64,000 nt of DNA from JAFGMQ01 sp036733345 (lineage in GTDB: Bacteria; Desulfobacterota; DSM-4660; Desulfatiglandales; Desulfatiglandaceae). Shown here in pieces: positions 1 through 8,286 of this stretch. The notes under the pieces were generated by a model that saw nothing but the letters and a program-made list of their open reading frames with translations, made no database searches and was not told the DNA's origin. How positions within the stretch are numbered: position 1 is the first letter of the stretch; the number at the start of each line of letters is the position of its first letter. A program made the translations under genes and the position numbers. Location of the stretch: NCBI GenBank assembly GCA_036733345.1, contig DAINAR010000010.1, positions 1 to 64,000 on the forward strand, read 5' to 3'.

Positions 1-775
1 CCACAAAAATTACTCCCGGTTCTGTGGATGATTGTCATGTCCTGAAAGAGATGATTGATATCCATGAGCAAAACACACAAAAGAAAGTTGATACGGCGGC
101 AGGAGACAGTAAGACGGAACTATTGACAACTTCCTTCTCTGTCATGATTTAGGGATCAAGGCCCATATGCCTTCCCTTGAAGAGACACACAGGGGTTCAG
201 GAAGACAAAAGGGGATCTTCCCAAAAGAAGCTTTCTCCTATCATCCTGAGACGGATACTTTTACCTGTCCTGCCGGGGAGATACTGCGAAGACGAAATTA
301 CAGTAAGAATCGCAACCACTATGAATACAAAGCCTCAGCCAAAATTTGTGCTCAATGTGAACTTAGAAAGCAATGTACCAGGGCAAAAGAAGGAAAAAGC
401 CTCAAAAGGCATGCAAGACAAGACGATTTAGATATAATGCTTGAAGAAGCAAAGGGTAAAAGTGCAAAGCGGGACATAAAACATCGCCAGGATTTATCAG
501 AGCGATCTTTTGCCTGGTCAACGAGATATGGGTTCAAGCGTGCTAAGTGGCGAAGGTTATGGCGCATGGAAATACAGGATTTCCTTATTGCAGCTATTCA
601 GAACATCACCATCCTCATCAGGCAGCCAAAGAATAGAATGTCAAAGAGTAACGTTAAAACAGTTGAATGCAGCTACTATCTGAAAAGTGAGTTATGTATT
701 TCCATTATACGATCTTGCATTACGGTTATTGATGGTCACTTCAATAAGGCTTTGGGTTTGGATTATTTGCCTTAA
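1..775 (+). pseudogene. IS1182-family transposase relic, frameshifted and cut by window edge
   Basis: The frame beginning at base 3 reads as the middle of a DDE transposase of the IS1182 type (TKITPGSVDD, then DTAAGDSK) and hits a stop at about 150. From 167 the reading continues one frame over (HMPSLEE, then a C-terminal ERSFAWSTRYGFKRAKWRR block with the catalytic-Glu region) to a stop at 775. The family has DSKYGT where this copy has the bases aagacgga, so one T appears to be missing between 113 and 114. Restoring it joins both parts in one frame. The copy is therefore inactive unless the missing base is a sequencing error. The N-terminus lies before the window. The 39 bases to the next gene hold no end repeat that I could recognise. 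Confidence 0.8.
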
Positions 776-813
776 GATAATAACCAATAAAAGTTTTCGC
801 TGAATAAATCTTC

Positions 814-1797
814 TTAAATCCCTTTTTCAAAAAAAATTTTGGGCAACAGACCGTCAAGATGTGACCCCGAAATTAGAATCATACCCTCTCTTTCCATATA
901 TCTCAGCTGTGAAATTACCTGCGTCATCTCAAGGCATTTCTGCTGATCTGACAACTGGCTCCACGAACCACCCCGAACCCTCTCAACCACTTTCGAGGTC
1001 ACCTGATAGGCATTTAAGGGACCCCCATCAAGAATGCTGCGAATTATATCGAATCGATCAAAATGAAAACTTTTTGTCTCCTCTATGCGCTCCCGGTGAC
1101 TCCTGAACAATTTTCTGTGTCCGGGCAGAACGAGATCAACATCCAGTTCCTTGATCCTGTCAAGACTCTCGAAGTAATCCTTAAGCGGATTTCCCTGATC
1201 TGAAAGACAGGGTATGCCGGGTGTGACATCGGCAAACAAAAGATCCCCTGACACGAGAAATTTTTCTTCAGGTTCATACAAACAGGTGTGACCCGGGGAA
1301 TGACCGGGCGTGTGAAGGCAGATAAAGCAGCGGTCCCCGACCCGTATTCTATCCCCCTCTACAACTATTTTCAGGCTCTTTTTCCATCCATAATCATGGC
1401 TATTATTGGAAATGCTTTTGGCCATTGTCCGGAGTCTACTATTCGGGAAGCCGTTTTTCCGATTATAGGCAATCAGGTGTTCAAAAAAGTTGCAGGATCC
1501 GATCAATCGGCTCTCGGGTTCATTGAAATAGATCCTGTTTTCCTTTTCAGCCAAACGTGAAAGCAATCCCGCGTGATCCCCGTGAAAATGGGTAATAAAA
1601 AAATCCGCATTTTTCAGATCGATTTCCAGACGGTCCAAAGCGGTCTTCATAACTTCAAGGCATTCCGTTGAATCAAGACCGGTATCCACAATCAGATGCC
1701 TGTCTCTTCCCCTTATAACATAGGCGTTGAGATACTTGATAGTAGGCAGGGGAATTTTTATTCTGAACAGGTCCGGAGCAATCTCTTCCATCTTCAT
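814..1797 (-). CDS. Metallo-beta-lactamase-fold hydrolase
   Basis: About 327 residues. The N-terminal half carries the metal-binding signature THFHGDHAG, followed by GHSPGHT, GDLLF and PGHRKLF, the ligand series of glyoxalase II/beta-lactamase-fold hydrolases with two metal ions. The C-terminal third is helical and resembles the winged-helix tail found in LACTB2-like members of this superfamily. Substrate cannot be read from sequence; thioester or phosphodiester hydrolysis are both possible. The open frame extends to a TTG at 1815 that overlaps arfB; the ATG at 1797 or 1791 is the more usual start because family members begin close to the EEIAPDLFRI block. It is the last gene of a minus-strand group with arfB and the DUF3820 gene and follows arfB without a gap. 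Confidence 0.8.
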   Translation of the reverse strand: MKMEEIAPDLFRIKIPLPTIKYLNAYVIRGRDRHLIVDTGLDSTECLEVMKTALDRLEIDLKNADFFITHFHGDHAGLLSRLAEKENRIYFNEPESRLIGSCNFFEHLIAYNRKNGFPNSRLRTMAKSISNNSHDYGWKKSLKIVVEGDRIRVGDRCFICLHTPGHSPGHTCLYEPEEKFLVSGDLLFADVTPGIPCLSDQGNPLKDYFESLDRIKELDVDLVLPGHRKLFRSHRERIEETKSFHFDRFDIIRSILDGGPLNAYQVTSKVVERVRGGSWSQLSDQQKCLEMTQVISQLRYMEREGMILISGSHLDGLLPKIFFEKGI

Positions 1798-1805
1798 TTT
1801 TAGTT

Positions 1806-2252
1806 TTATTTCCAATCCGTCAGCGAAATTTTCTTTGACCGTCTTTCCTTAATCCGGCTCCTGTGTTTTTTCTCATCAAGCCGGCTCTCTCTTGCAGATT
1901 TAGGGATTTTGGTCTCTCTTCTGGGTAATTCCTCCTGCAATGCTTCCTGTAAAAGCAATGCGAAACGCTCGATAGCGGCATTCCTGTTGGCGGCCTGGGT
2001 GCGGTGTTTCTGGGAAACTACCCTTAAGATACCATCTTTGTTCATTCTGGTCTGAAGCCGGTCTTGGATCAATTCTTTTTGCCGGTCTGAAAGACTCGGA
2101 GACGTGACCACATCAAACCACAGGGTTATCCGGGTGCTCACCTTGTTCACGTTCTGCCCTCCAGGCCCGCTGCTCCTTGAGGCAGCAAATTTCAGCTCTC
2201 TAACAGGGATAGAAAGTGTCTCCGATATTTTTATTTGAGACTGCGATGTCAT
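1806..2252 (-). CDS. arfB: Ribosome rescue peptidyl-tRNA hydrolase ArfB (YaeJ)
   Basis: 148 residues, close to the usual 140. The catalytic GGQ loop is present in SSGPGGQNVNK, as in class I release factors, and the C-terminus is a lysine/arginine-rich tail (KKHRSRIKERRSKK) of the kind that enters the empty mRNA channel of stalled ribosomes. The protein hydrolyses peptidyl-tRNA on ribosomes lacking a stop codon. The ATG at 2252 is preceded by a GGGAG ribosome binding site, so the start is well placed. It ends at the beginning of the metallo-hydrolase gene, which suggests co-transcription, although I know of no functional link between the two. Confidence 0.9.
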   Translation of the reverse strand: MTSQSQIKISETLSIPVRELKFAASRSSGPGGQNVNKVSTRITLWFDVVTSPSLSDRQKELIQDRLQTRMNKDGILRVVSQKHRTQAANRNAAIERFALLLQEALQEELPRRETKIPKSARESRLDEKKHRSRIKERRSKKISLTDWK

Positions 2253-2293
2253 AATCTCCCGTCATCCATTTATGCATGTTAAGACATTCCGGA

Positions 2294-2515
2294 TCATCGC
2301 AAAGGCTTGAAAAGATACTCAAGCCCATTAACCTTAACCTCATAGACAATGCCCAGCATCCTGCCAAGTTCCCCTTCGGGAAATCCCTTTTTTGAAAACC
2401 ATACTACATAAGGCTCGGGAAGATCGATAAGTAGACGCCCCCTGTATTTCCCAAAGGGCATTCTGCTCTTTGCGATCTTTAATAAAACCTCAGGGTTTGC
2501 TATTGCCTCTTCCAT
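2294..2515 (-). CDS. DUF3820 family small protein
   Basis: 73 residues. The block MPFGKYRGRLLIDLPEPYV followed by a WF pair is the signature of the DUF3820 family (named after a quorum-sensing-regulated virulence factor in Pseudomonas). The biochemical role is unknown. An AAGGAG site six bases before the ATG at 2515 favours that start over the GTG at 2518. It is the first gene of the minus-strand group ending with the metallo-hydrolase, 41 bases before arfB. Confidence 0.75.
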   Translation of the reverse strand: MEEAIANPEVLLKIAKSRMPFGKYRGRLLIDLPEPYVVWFSKKGFPEGELGRMLGIVYEVKVNGLEYLFKPLR

Positions 2516-2518
2516 CAC

Positions 2519-2875
2519 AGGCTCCTTTTACATTTTAAGTAAGGATTAGCCTTACCATCTTACACTACTGAATTTTCTAATCCTCCTGAGCATTTGAGGC
2601 AAGGAAAAAATCTGTGTCAGAGGAGACACGATTATAGCCTTTGATCGAATTATCTCTGACAGTCAAGACAGGACATGGGTGTAAGATATGAAATTTGTGT
2701 AATGGCAGGCTTCGCATCGGATGTATAATTCAGAAATTAGAGCAATTGTAGGCTGAATTTCTCTCTTTTCCCTCTTTATAATGCTGAAAAAGGATTAAGA
2801 ATTCAAATAATTATACTGTTGCATTTTGCTATGATTATGATTTATATTGAGACAAAAAATCAGCGAGGTGGCAAT
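2519..2875. promoter_or_regulatory. Divergent intergenic region with a candidate promoter for the toxin-antitoxin pair
   Basis: 357 bases between the divergent DUF3820 gene and the antitoxin. Close to the antitoxin, TTGCAT at 2819-2824 and TATATT at 2843-2848 (18-base spacer) could form a sigma70-type promoter, with transcription starting near 2855 and a short leader that includes the GAGGTG ribosome site. The -35 matches the consensus only half-way. The AT-rich interrupted repeats around the -10 could be an autoregulatory operator, but I see no perfect palindrome. The remainder holds nothing that I recognise. Confidence 0.3.
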
Positions 2876-3094
2876 ATGCCTACGGCAGTTAGAATCTCGG
2901 AAAACCTGTTAATTGAAGCAAAAAAAATCAGTAAAATTGAGCATCGATCGATAACCGGCCAAATTGAGCATTGGGCCAAAATTGGAAAATGTGCAGAAGA
3001 AAATCCGGATTTGACTTATAATTTAATTAAAGAAATCCTTATTGGCATGGAAGAACTTAATCAAGGTCAAAAATCGGAATATAATTTTGGCTGA
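2876..3094 (+). CDS. ParD-like antitoxin
   Basis: 72 residues. The start RISENLLIEAKKISKIE resembles the ParD-like ribbon-helix-helix antitoxins, which use the beta strand after the first residues (TAVRIS) for DNA binding. GQIEHWAKIG matches the family's characteristic second half. A GAGGTG site lies just before this ATG, while the in-frame ATG at 2819 has none. It should neutralise the toxin encoded six bases downstream and repress the pair by binding the promoter. The identification rests on pattern recognition and position. Confidence 0.75.
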   Translation: MPTAVRISENLLIEAKKISKIEHRSITGQIEHWAKIGKCAEENPDLTYNLIKEILIGMEELNQGQKSEYNFG

Positions 3095-3100
3095 GAACCT

Positions 3101-3382
3101 ATGAAAATTTATCAGTCTCATTCCTTTGCAAAAAAGGTAAGAAAGTTTAACCAAAAAGAAAAGACCGAACTGGACAACGAGATAAAAAAAATTGCCCAGG
3201 ACCCTTCTATAGGTATCGAGAAAAAAGGAGATCTAAAGGGGATTTACGTTCATAAATTCAGGATAAAAGGCACGCAGCATTTGATTTCATATCGTTTTTT
3301 AAATGATGATCTTGAGCTAATCATGATCGGAGTGCATGAAAACTATTATCGTAACCTGAAATCATATCTGAAGCATAAATAA
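3101..3382 (+). CDS. RelE/ParE-superfamily toxin
   Basis: 93 residues, basic, with the RelE-fold order: an N-terminal strand (KIYQSHSFAKKV), two helices (KEKTELDNEIKKIAQDP), then strands with GIYVHKFRIKGTQHLISYRF and the tail LELIMIGVHENYYR. The HKFRIKG ... LISYR pattern is typical of the ParE-like toxin group, and VHENYYRN fits the conserved C-terminal segment. Family members are mRNA interferases or gyrase inhibitors; which applies here cannot be decided. It starts six bases after the antitoxin stop, as in most type II pairs. The neighbours are housekeeping genes, so the pair is a small isolated module. Confidence 0.75.
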   Translation: MKIYQSHSFAKKVRKFNQKEKTELDNEIKKIAQDPSIGIEKKGDLKGIYVHKFRIKGTQHLISYRFLNDDLELIMIGVHENYYRNLKSYLKHK

Positions 3383-3441
3383 AACTGTTTCCCTCACTAT
3401 GAGTTATCTTTATGCGGGAGAGGGAAAATTCAAGAGGCATC

Positions 3442-4080
3442 ATGACAAAGAAGATTTTCTGGTCAAACCCGTATCAAACTGTTCATGAAACCGTTGTCAC
3501 TTCGGTCAATGGTTCCGATATCACTCTTGAATCAACAATTTTTTTTGCCTTTTCCGGCGGGCAGGAGAGCGATCACGGAAAGATCGGGGGTTTTCAGGTT
3601 ATCTCAGCCCGGAAGCAAGGTTTTGAGATTATATACACACTTGTTTCAGATCACCTGTTATCAACCGGCCAAACCGTACAGATTGAAATCGACTGGGAGA
3701 GGCGGTATCGCCTTATGCGGCTTCACTTTGCCGCAGAGATTGTGCTTGATCTTTTCTACAAAAGGCTCAAGGGAGTTGAAAAGGTGGGCGCACATATTTC
3801 CCAGGATAAGGCCCGTCTTGATTTTGCCTGGCCTGAAAGTATATCGCCAATGCTCCCGGGATTTTCTGAAGAAGCAAACCTAATCATAGAAGCGAATCTT
3901 CCAGTCAGATCCGAATTTGAAGATGAGGCAAATGAACGGAGATATTGGGAAATTGAGGGGGTTTCGCGCGTCCCCTGCGGAGGAACCCACATTAAACGAA
4001 CCGGTGAAATCGGCCCGATTCGGTTGAAAAGAAACAATATTGGCCGGGGCAAGGAGCGGGTTGAGATTTATTTAGAGTAA
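3442..4080 (+). CDS. alaX: AlaX-type alanyl-tRNA editing protein with an altered zinc ligand
   Basis: 212 residues, related to the editing domain of alanyl-tRNA synthetase, which removes serine or glycine from mischarged tRNA-Ala. The conserved SGGQ block (residues 38-41) and the CGGTH motif (Cys179 to His183) are present. The other zinc motif, normally HxxxH, reads HFAAE (His95 to Glu99), so one histidine ligand is replaced by glutamate. Zinc could still be held by His/Glu/Cys/His, or the site may be weakened. The ATG at 3442 follows AAGAGG; the upstream ATG at 3412 has no good ribosome site. The gene stands between the toxin-antitoxin pair and a secreted helical protein. Confidence 0.85.
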   Translation: MTKKIFWSNPYQTVHETVVTSVNGSDITLESTIFFAFSGGQESDHGKIGGFQVISARKQGFEIIYTLVSDHLLSTGQTVQIEIDWERRYRLMRLHFAAEIVLDLFYKRLKGVEKVGAHISQDKARLDFAWPESISPMLPGFSEEANLIIEANLPVRSEFEDEANERRYWEIEGVSRVPCGGTHIKRTGEIGPIRLKRNNIGRGKERVEIYLE

Positions 4081-4092
4081 AGGAGATGACAA

Positions 4093-4578
4093 ATGAAGAT
4101 CAAAATATTGACATTTTCAGCATTTATAATTGCCGTTATTCTTGGAATCTTACCTATATGCCATGCAGAATCGCCAAATGACAAAACGTCAGCAGAAGAT
4201 ATTAAGCAGGAAACACAGGATTTGCTGAAAGCGCTTAATTCCTATACTGCTGACCAGAAGGATGAAGCTATTAACAAGACAAAAGACGCATTGAACAGCC
4301 TGGATAAACGAATAGATGAACTGGAAGGGAATATTAATAAATGCTGGGATAAAATGGACAGGGCAGCACGCGAAAAGGCACGCGACAGCCTCAAGGCACT
4401 GCGCAAGCAACGGACCAGGGTAGCTGAATGGTACAACAGACTGAAAAGCAGTTCAGGCGATGCATGGGATATCATTAAGAAAGGCTTTTCAGATGCGTAT
4501 AAGGCCCTTGATGACGCCTGGAACAAATTAAAAAAAGAACTTAATTACGAAAACGATAAACTTTACGAGGAAATTTGA
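4093..4578 (+). CDS. Exported helical coiled-coil protein, resembling sll1863-type stress proteins
   Basis: 161 residues. It has a cleavable signal peptide (hydrophobic residues 5-22 ending near CHAES), then almost continuous charged helix with heptad-like spacing (DALNSLDKRIDELEGNINKC). The C-terminal part, with KKGFSDAYKALDDAW, resembles the sll1863 family of stress-response proteins, and I make that assignment only tentatively. It is probably periplasmic. An AAAGGAG site precedes the ATG, 12 bases after alaX. No catalytic motif is visible. Confidence 0.6.
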   Translation: MKIKILTFSAFIIAVILGILPICHAESPNDKTSAEDIKQETQDLLKALNSYTADQKDEAINKTKDALNSLDKRIDELEGNINKCWDKMDRAAREKARDSLKALRKQRTRVAEWYNRLKSSSGDAWDIIKKGFSDAYKALDDAWNKLKKELNYENDKLYEEI

Positions 4579-4643
4579 CATTTCGCCGACCGCTTTCAGA
4601 TATGCAGTTCAATGCGTAAATAAAACAGGAAAAGAGCCAGTAT

Positions 4644-4772
4644 ATGGTTAATCGTTGTATAATAACATGCATTTTTCTTGCAGTAGTGTTCAATGGAACT
4701 GAAATTAGAGAGATAATTGTAAACGGCGCCGGATGGCTATATAAGAGCCTTTTCGTCTGGCAGGTATGTTAA
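4644..4772 (+). CDS. Possible 42-residue hydrophobic peptide
   Basis: The ATG at 4644 follows an AGGAAAAG site and opens a 42-codon frame ending with TAA. It has a hydrophobic N-terminal stretch (IITCIFLAVVF) and an aromatic tail (GWLYKSLFVWQ). It fills the gap between the helical exported protein and the Cache lipoprotein, and could be a small membrane or exported peptide. Its size makes chance occurrence possible; conservation in relatives would decide. Confidence 0.35.
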   Translation: MVNRCIITCIFLAVVFNGTEIREIIVNGAGWLYKSLFVWQVC

Positions 4773-4791
4773 AATAGATTAAGGAGGAAAC

Positions 4792-6309
4792 ATGAGTCGA
4801 GCCCTTATTAAACTGTTATTATGCATTATTCTGTTCTCAGGCGGCTGCCTTACGACTAAACAGGTTATTACCGGAGATAATTTTATGCCTGCTGAAAACA
4901 TCTTAAATACCGCCGTATTCAGTCTGGATAATCTTCTGATAAACACCCTTGCATCCCTGGAACTGGCAGCCATGACCCCTGAGGCCGGAAGAGGCGACTG
5001 GCCGGGAATAAAGTCTTATCTTGCAAATTTGAAGAAGAGGGTGAAAGGTGTTTATTTTTACCTTATGCCGGATGGTAATTACTACAGTGTGGAGAAGGAT
5101 TTTACCAATCTGAATCTCACCAGCCGCGGGTATTTTAAACCTCTCTTTTCAGGGAATCAGATAAAAGGTTTTCAAATCTACAGCCGTTCTACAGGTAAAA
5201 AATCAGCCGTTATGGCCAGTCCGATATTTAAAGCTGGCAGGGTTACAGGAGCTCTGGGAACATCTGTTTTTCTGGATGACCTTCATCGGGTGCTTAACAG
5301 TGAAATGGATCTGCCAAAGGACTATACCTGGTTTGTGGTAAATTCCGAAGGGGTGATTATGCTTGATAAGGATGCCGACTTTATCTTTATGAATGTGCTG
5401 ACTCAGGGCAGCGAATCCCTCAAAGCGGCCATAAGCACAGCCCTGAAATCCGACAGGGGAAGCATGCAGTATGAGCTGGGGGGTGTAATTCGTCATGCCC
5501 TGTATCAAAAATTGCCTAACCTGGACTGGTGGATGATTTTAGCAAGGATAGAGGGCGGCAAACCAACCTCGCCTCCCACGCTTGAACTCTCGCTTGCTCA
5601 GTTTGTGCCCGAGCTGCAATCTACTTTGAACCGAATAGATTCAACCCTTTATCGAGGACTCGCTAATACAGAAAGTCTGGACGGTGAATCGGAACTCCGC
5701 AGCCTGCTTAAAAATATTATAAGCAGGGAGCCTTCTGTTATAACTGCTTCATACATAAATGCCAAAGGGACCTTGCTCTATATTGAACCACGCGAATACA
5801 AAAATGTTGAGGGCAGCGATATCAGCATGCAGGAACATGTTAAAGATATGATCAGAAATCATCAGCCCCTTCTTAGCAACAGCTTTAAAGCGGTTGAAGG
5901 GTTTTCTGCCGTGGTGATTTCTCGTCCCGTTAAAAGCATTGACAATAATTTCAACGGCTCCATAAACCTTATCCTTCGCCCTGAATTCATCGTAAGACCT
6001 TTACTGAAAGGCCTTAACATTCCGCCTGATTTTGAACTTTGGATTATGCAGACAGACGGACAGATAATCTATGATCAGGACAGCACGGAGATTGGCAGGA
6101 TGCTGTTCAGCGATCCGCTCTATGCGGAGTATGAAACCCTGCTGAAACTGTGTAAAATAATCACTTCCGATAAATCCGGGGTCGGCCAGTATATATTTGA
6201 AGCGCCTGGCAGCACTGAGAAAGTGATTAAAATCGCCACATGGGATACGGTTAAGCTTCATGGACGTGAATGGCGGGTAGTGCTTTGCTTTCGTCCATAC
6301 CAAAAGTAA
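4792..6309 (+). CDS. Lipoprotein with two Cache-like sensor regions and no output domain
   Basis: 505 residues. The N-terminus is a lipoprotein signal with Cys19 after FSGG. What follows looks like tandem extracytoplasmic PAS-like (Cache) sensor modules. The first runs over about residues 35-240 and contains GVYFYLMPDGNYYSV, RGYFKPLF and DYTWFVVNSEGVI. The second runs over about residues 290-500 with TASYINAKGTLLYIEP and FELWIMQTDGQIIYD. Such modules normally precede a transmembrane helix and a kinase, chemotaxis or cyclase domain, but here the protein simply ends. It may bind a small ligand and present it to a separate receptor. AAGGAGG precedes the ATG. No partner receptor lies next to it. 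Confidence 0.7.
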   Translation: MSRALIKLLLCIILFSGGCLTTKQVITGDNFMPAENILNTAVFSLDNLLINTLASLELAAMTPEAGRGDWPGIKSYLANLKKRVKGVYFYLMPDGNYYSVEKDFTNLNLTSRGYFKPLFSGNQIKGFQIYSRSTGKKSAVMASPIFKAGRVTGALGTSVFLDDLHRVLNSEMDLPKDYTWFVVNSEGVIMLDKDADFIFMNVLTQGSESLKAAISTALKSDRGSMQYELGGVIRHALYQKLPNLDWWMILARIEGGKPTSPPTLELSLAQFVPELQSTLNRIDSTLYRGLANTESLDGESELRSLLKNIISREPSVITASYINAKGTLLYIEPREYKNVEGSDISMQEHVKDMIRNHQPLLSNSFKAVEGFSAVVISRPVKSIDNNFNGSINLILRPEFIVRPLLKGLNIPPDFELWIMQTDGQIIYDQDSTEIGRMLFSDPLYAEYETLLKLCKIITSDKSGVGQYIFEAPGSTEKVIKIATWDTVKLHGREWRVVLCFRPYQK

Positions 6310-6394
6310 GTATCAAGTTTTGATAGAATAAGCTGTTATAAGCAGCAGGGTTTTTTCTAAGGAAAGTATTATCTGATTAAAATAGAAGATAAGA

Positions 6395-7018
6395 ATGCTG
6401 TACTTTTTAACATTCGGAACAGTTCTGGGATTGTCTGCCGGGCTTGCCCCTGGTCCGCTTCTGACACTTGTGATTTCAGAAACAATTCAGCATGATGTTA
6501 AATCCGGCATCAAGGTTGCCCTTGCTCCAATACTGACGGATTTGCCTATCATAATTTTAACGTTTTTTGTTTTATCAAAATTATCCAATTTTCATACCAT
6601 ATTAGGAATAATATCTCTTGCGGGCGGGCTCTTTATTTTAACACTTGGTTGCCAAAGCATTTGTACAAAAGGCATTGAGGTTAATATAAAAGGAACACGA
6701 TCCAGATCATTAATAAAAGGAATTTTTGCGAATTTACTGAATCCTCATCCTTACCTTTTCTGGCTCAGTGTTGGAGCTCCGACCATGACAAAAGCAATCA
6801 GTGTGAATGTCCTTGTTCTGATTGCTTTTATTGCAAGTTTTTATGTATCTCTTGTGGGGTCTAAAATAATAGTGGCCATATTAACCGGAAAAACGAGAGC
6901 TTTTCTGAAAGGCAGGGTGTACATATACATAATGCGTTTCCTTGGCCTGGCATTATGTGTTTTAGCGTTTGTTCTTTTTTATGATGGACTGAAACTATTA
7001 GGAATTATTAAGGTCTGA
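6395..7018 (+). CDS. LysE-family translocator
   Basis: 207 residues with about six membrane segments and the family start GLSAGLAPGPLLTLVISE, including the conserved PGP. NLLNPHPYLFW near residue 115 is the second family signature (N-P-x-P/K). Members export amino acids or similar small molecules. The substrate is not readable here. The gene is preceded by an A-rich stretch without a strong ribosome site and is probably transcribed with the upstream lipoprotein gene, 85 bases away. Confidence 0.8.
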   Translation: MLYFLTFGTVLGLSAGLAPGPLLTLVISETIQHDVKSGIKVALAPILTDLPIIILTFFVLSKLSNFHTILGIISLAGGLFILTLGCQSICTKGIEVNIKGTRSRSLIKGIFANLLNPHPYLFWLSVGAPTMTKAISVNVLVLIAFIASFYVSLVGSKIIVAILTGKTRAFLKGRVYIYIMRFLGLALCVLAFVLFYDGLKLLGIIKV

Positions 7019-7082
7019 GAATACTGATCATACCATTTTTTATGTCTCGGGCCTTGGTTAAAGTATTCTATTTTTTTAAATA

Positions 7083-8183
7083 ATGACAAGAAAATTTATA
7101 TCGATATATAAAAGGATATTTTTCATAACCTGCTATTTCATATCTCATGGCATGTCGGAGTATCTTCACATAATTTCATTACGGACAAACATTTCAGCCA
7201 GATCAAGACACTGGCAGTATCTCTCACCAAAATTACACTGTTTTTTTTCTGTCTCTGCCCTGATCCTTTTTGCAGCAATGGTAAACGGCTGCGCCATGCC
7301 TCCCGGTGTAAAGAGCCTTGATGAAATTCTTGAACAGGAGGGAATTAATAGAAGGTCACATTACGGATACAGATGCACTCCAGGTGCACATCGCGGCGCA
7401 TCAGAAGAATACCTGGAGAACACTCTGGCGGCTCTGAAGGCCGCAGACAGAAACAAAAAGTATGCATTCATAGAGTTTGATGTCCAATACTCTAAAGACA
7501 ACAGGATAGTTGTCTATCATGACAGTAGGATGCTCAGATTATTTGGAAGCCTGAAAAAGATAGGCAATACGACATTTGAAGAACTTTATGATATAACAGG
7601 CGGAGAAATAGCTGCCTATGATCAGGTAATGGATATTTTAGAAAAGAAAATTAACATTGAAATAAAATCACAGGGGGATAATCAGGAGGATGAACGCCTG
7701 GCCGATGAAATAATTGCTGATATCCGGTCTCGCAAACGTGAAAATGATGTATTGATAAGCTCTGTTTCAAGCGATGTAATAAGATACGTCAAGGAAAATT
7801 ATCCTTACATACCGACAGGTAAGGTGTTCTGGCTGACATCCTCAACATATATGCATTTCGACGCTCTGACAAAAGGACTTTATGAAGATATTACTGATAC
7901 CCGGGCAGACTATCTCATGCTACATGTAGCCAACCTCCGTAATATAGATGATCTGCTCAAATTTAAGCCCAGGAGAAAGACTATTGTTTTCTGGGATTTT
8001 GACGATACGATTTATATCGTGCATAAGGACTTATCAGACAGGCTATGGGGTGATTCAGGCGTTAAGACATTTTTTCAATTTCTGCAATATAAGATTATTT
8101 CACTATTCCGCCAGCCAAGTACTGACAACCAGCCCGGTCCTGTTAACAACGATATTTATACGACCGAGGGATTAGGCTATTAA
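7083..8183 (+). CDS. Glycerophosphodiester phosphodiesterase-family protein, probably envelope-located
   Basis: 366 residues. The GDPD signatures are present: AHRGASEEYLENT, IEFDVQ and VVYHDSRMLRLFG, which supply the catalytic histidines and acidic metal ligands. The family hydrolyses glycerophosphodiesters to glycerol-3-phosphate and an alcohol. The domain starts near residue 100. Before it lies a long N-terminal stretch with a hydrophobic segment ending in VNGC at Cys70, which may be a lipoprotein signal if translation begins at the ATG at 7152. No start has a convincing ribosome site. The C-terminal 100 residues (YEDITDTRADYLML onward) are less conserved. Confidence 0.75.
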   Translation: MTRKFISIYKRIFFITCYFISHGMSEYLHIISLRTNISARSRHWQYLSPKLHCFFSVSALILFAAMVNGCAMPPGVKSLDEILEQEGINRRSHYGYRCTPGAHRGASEEYLENTLAALKAADRNKKYAFIEFDVQYSKDNRIVVYHDSRMLRLFGSLKKIGNTTFEELYDITGGEIAAYDQVMDILEKKINIEIKSQGDNQEDERLADEIIADIRSRKRENDVLISSVSSDVIRYVKENYPYIPTGKVFWLTSSTYMHFDALTKGLYEDITDTRADYLMLHVANLRNIDDLLKFKPRRKTIVFWDFDDTIYIVHKDLSDRLWGDSGVKTFFQFLQYKIISLFRQPSTDNQPGPVNNDIYTTEGLGY

Positions 8184-8286
8184 TCTTTTGACCTTAATAC
8201 TGTAACAATATACACTGACTTAAAAGAGAAGCGATGAGTCAATGTTGAGGATTACAGGAAGTCATTAAGGAAGGAAATAAGGAAAT

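Noticed and set aside
2614..2630. GTGTC ... GACAC hairpin near the DUF3820 gene
   Set aside because: Only five base pairs; common by chance.
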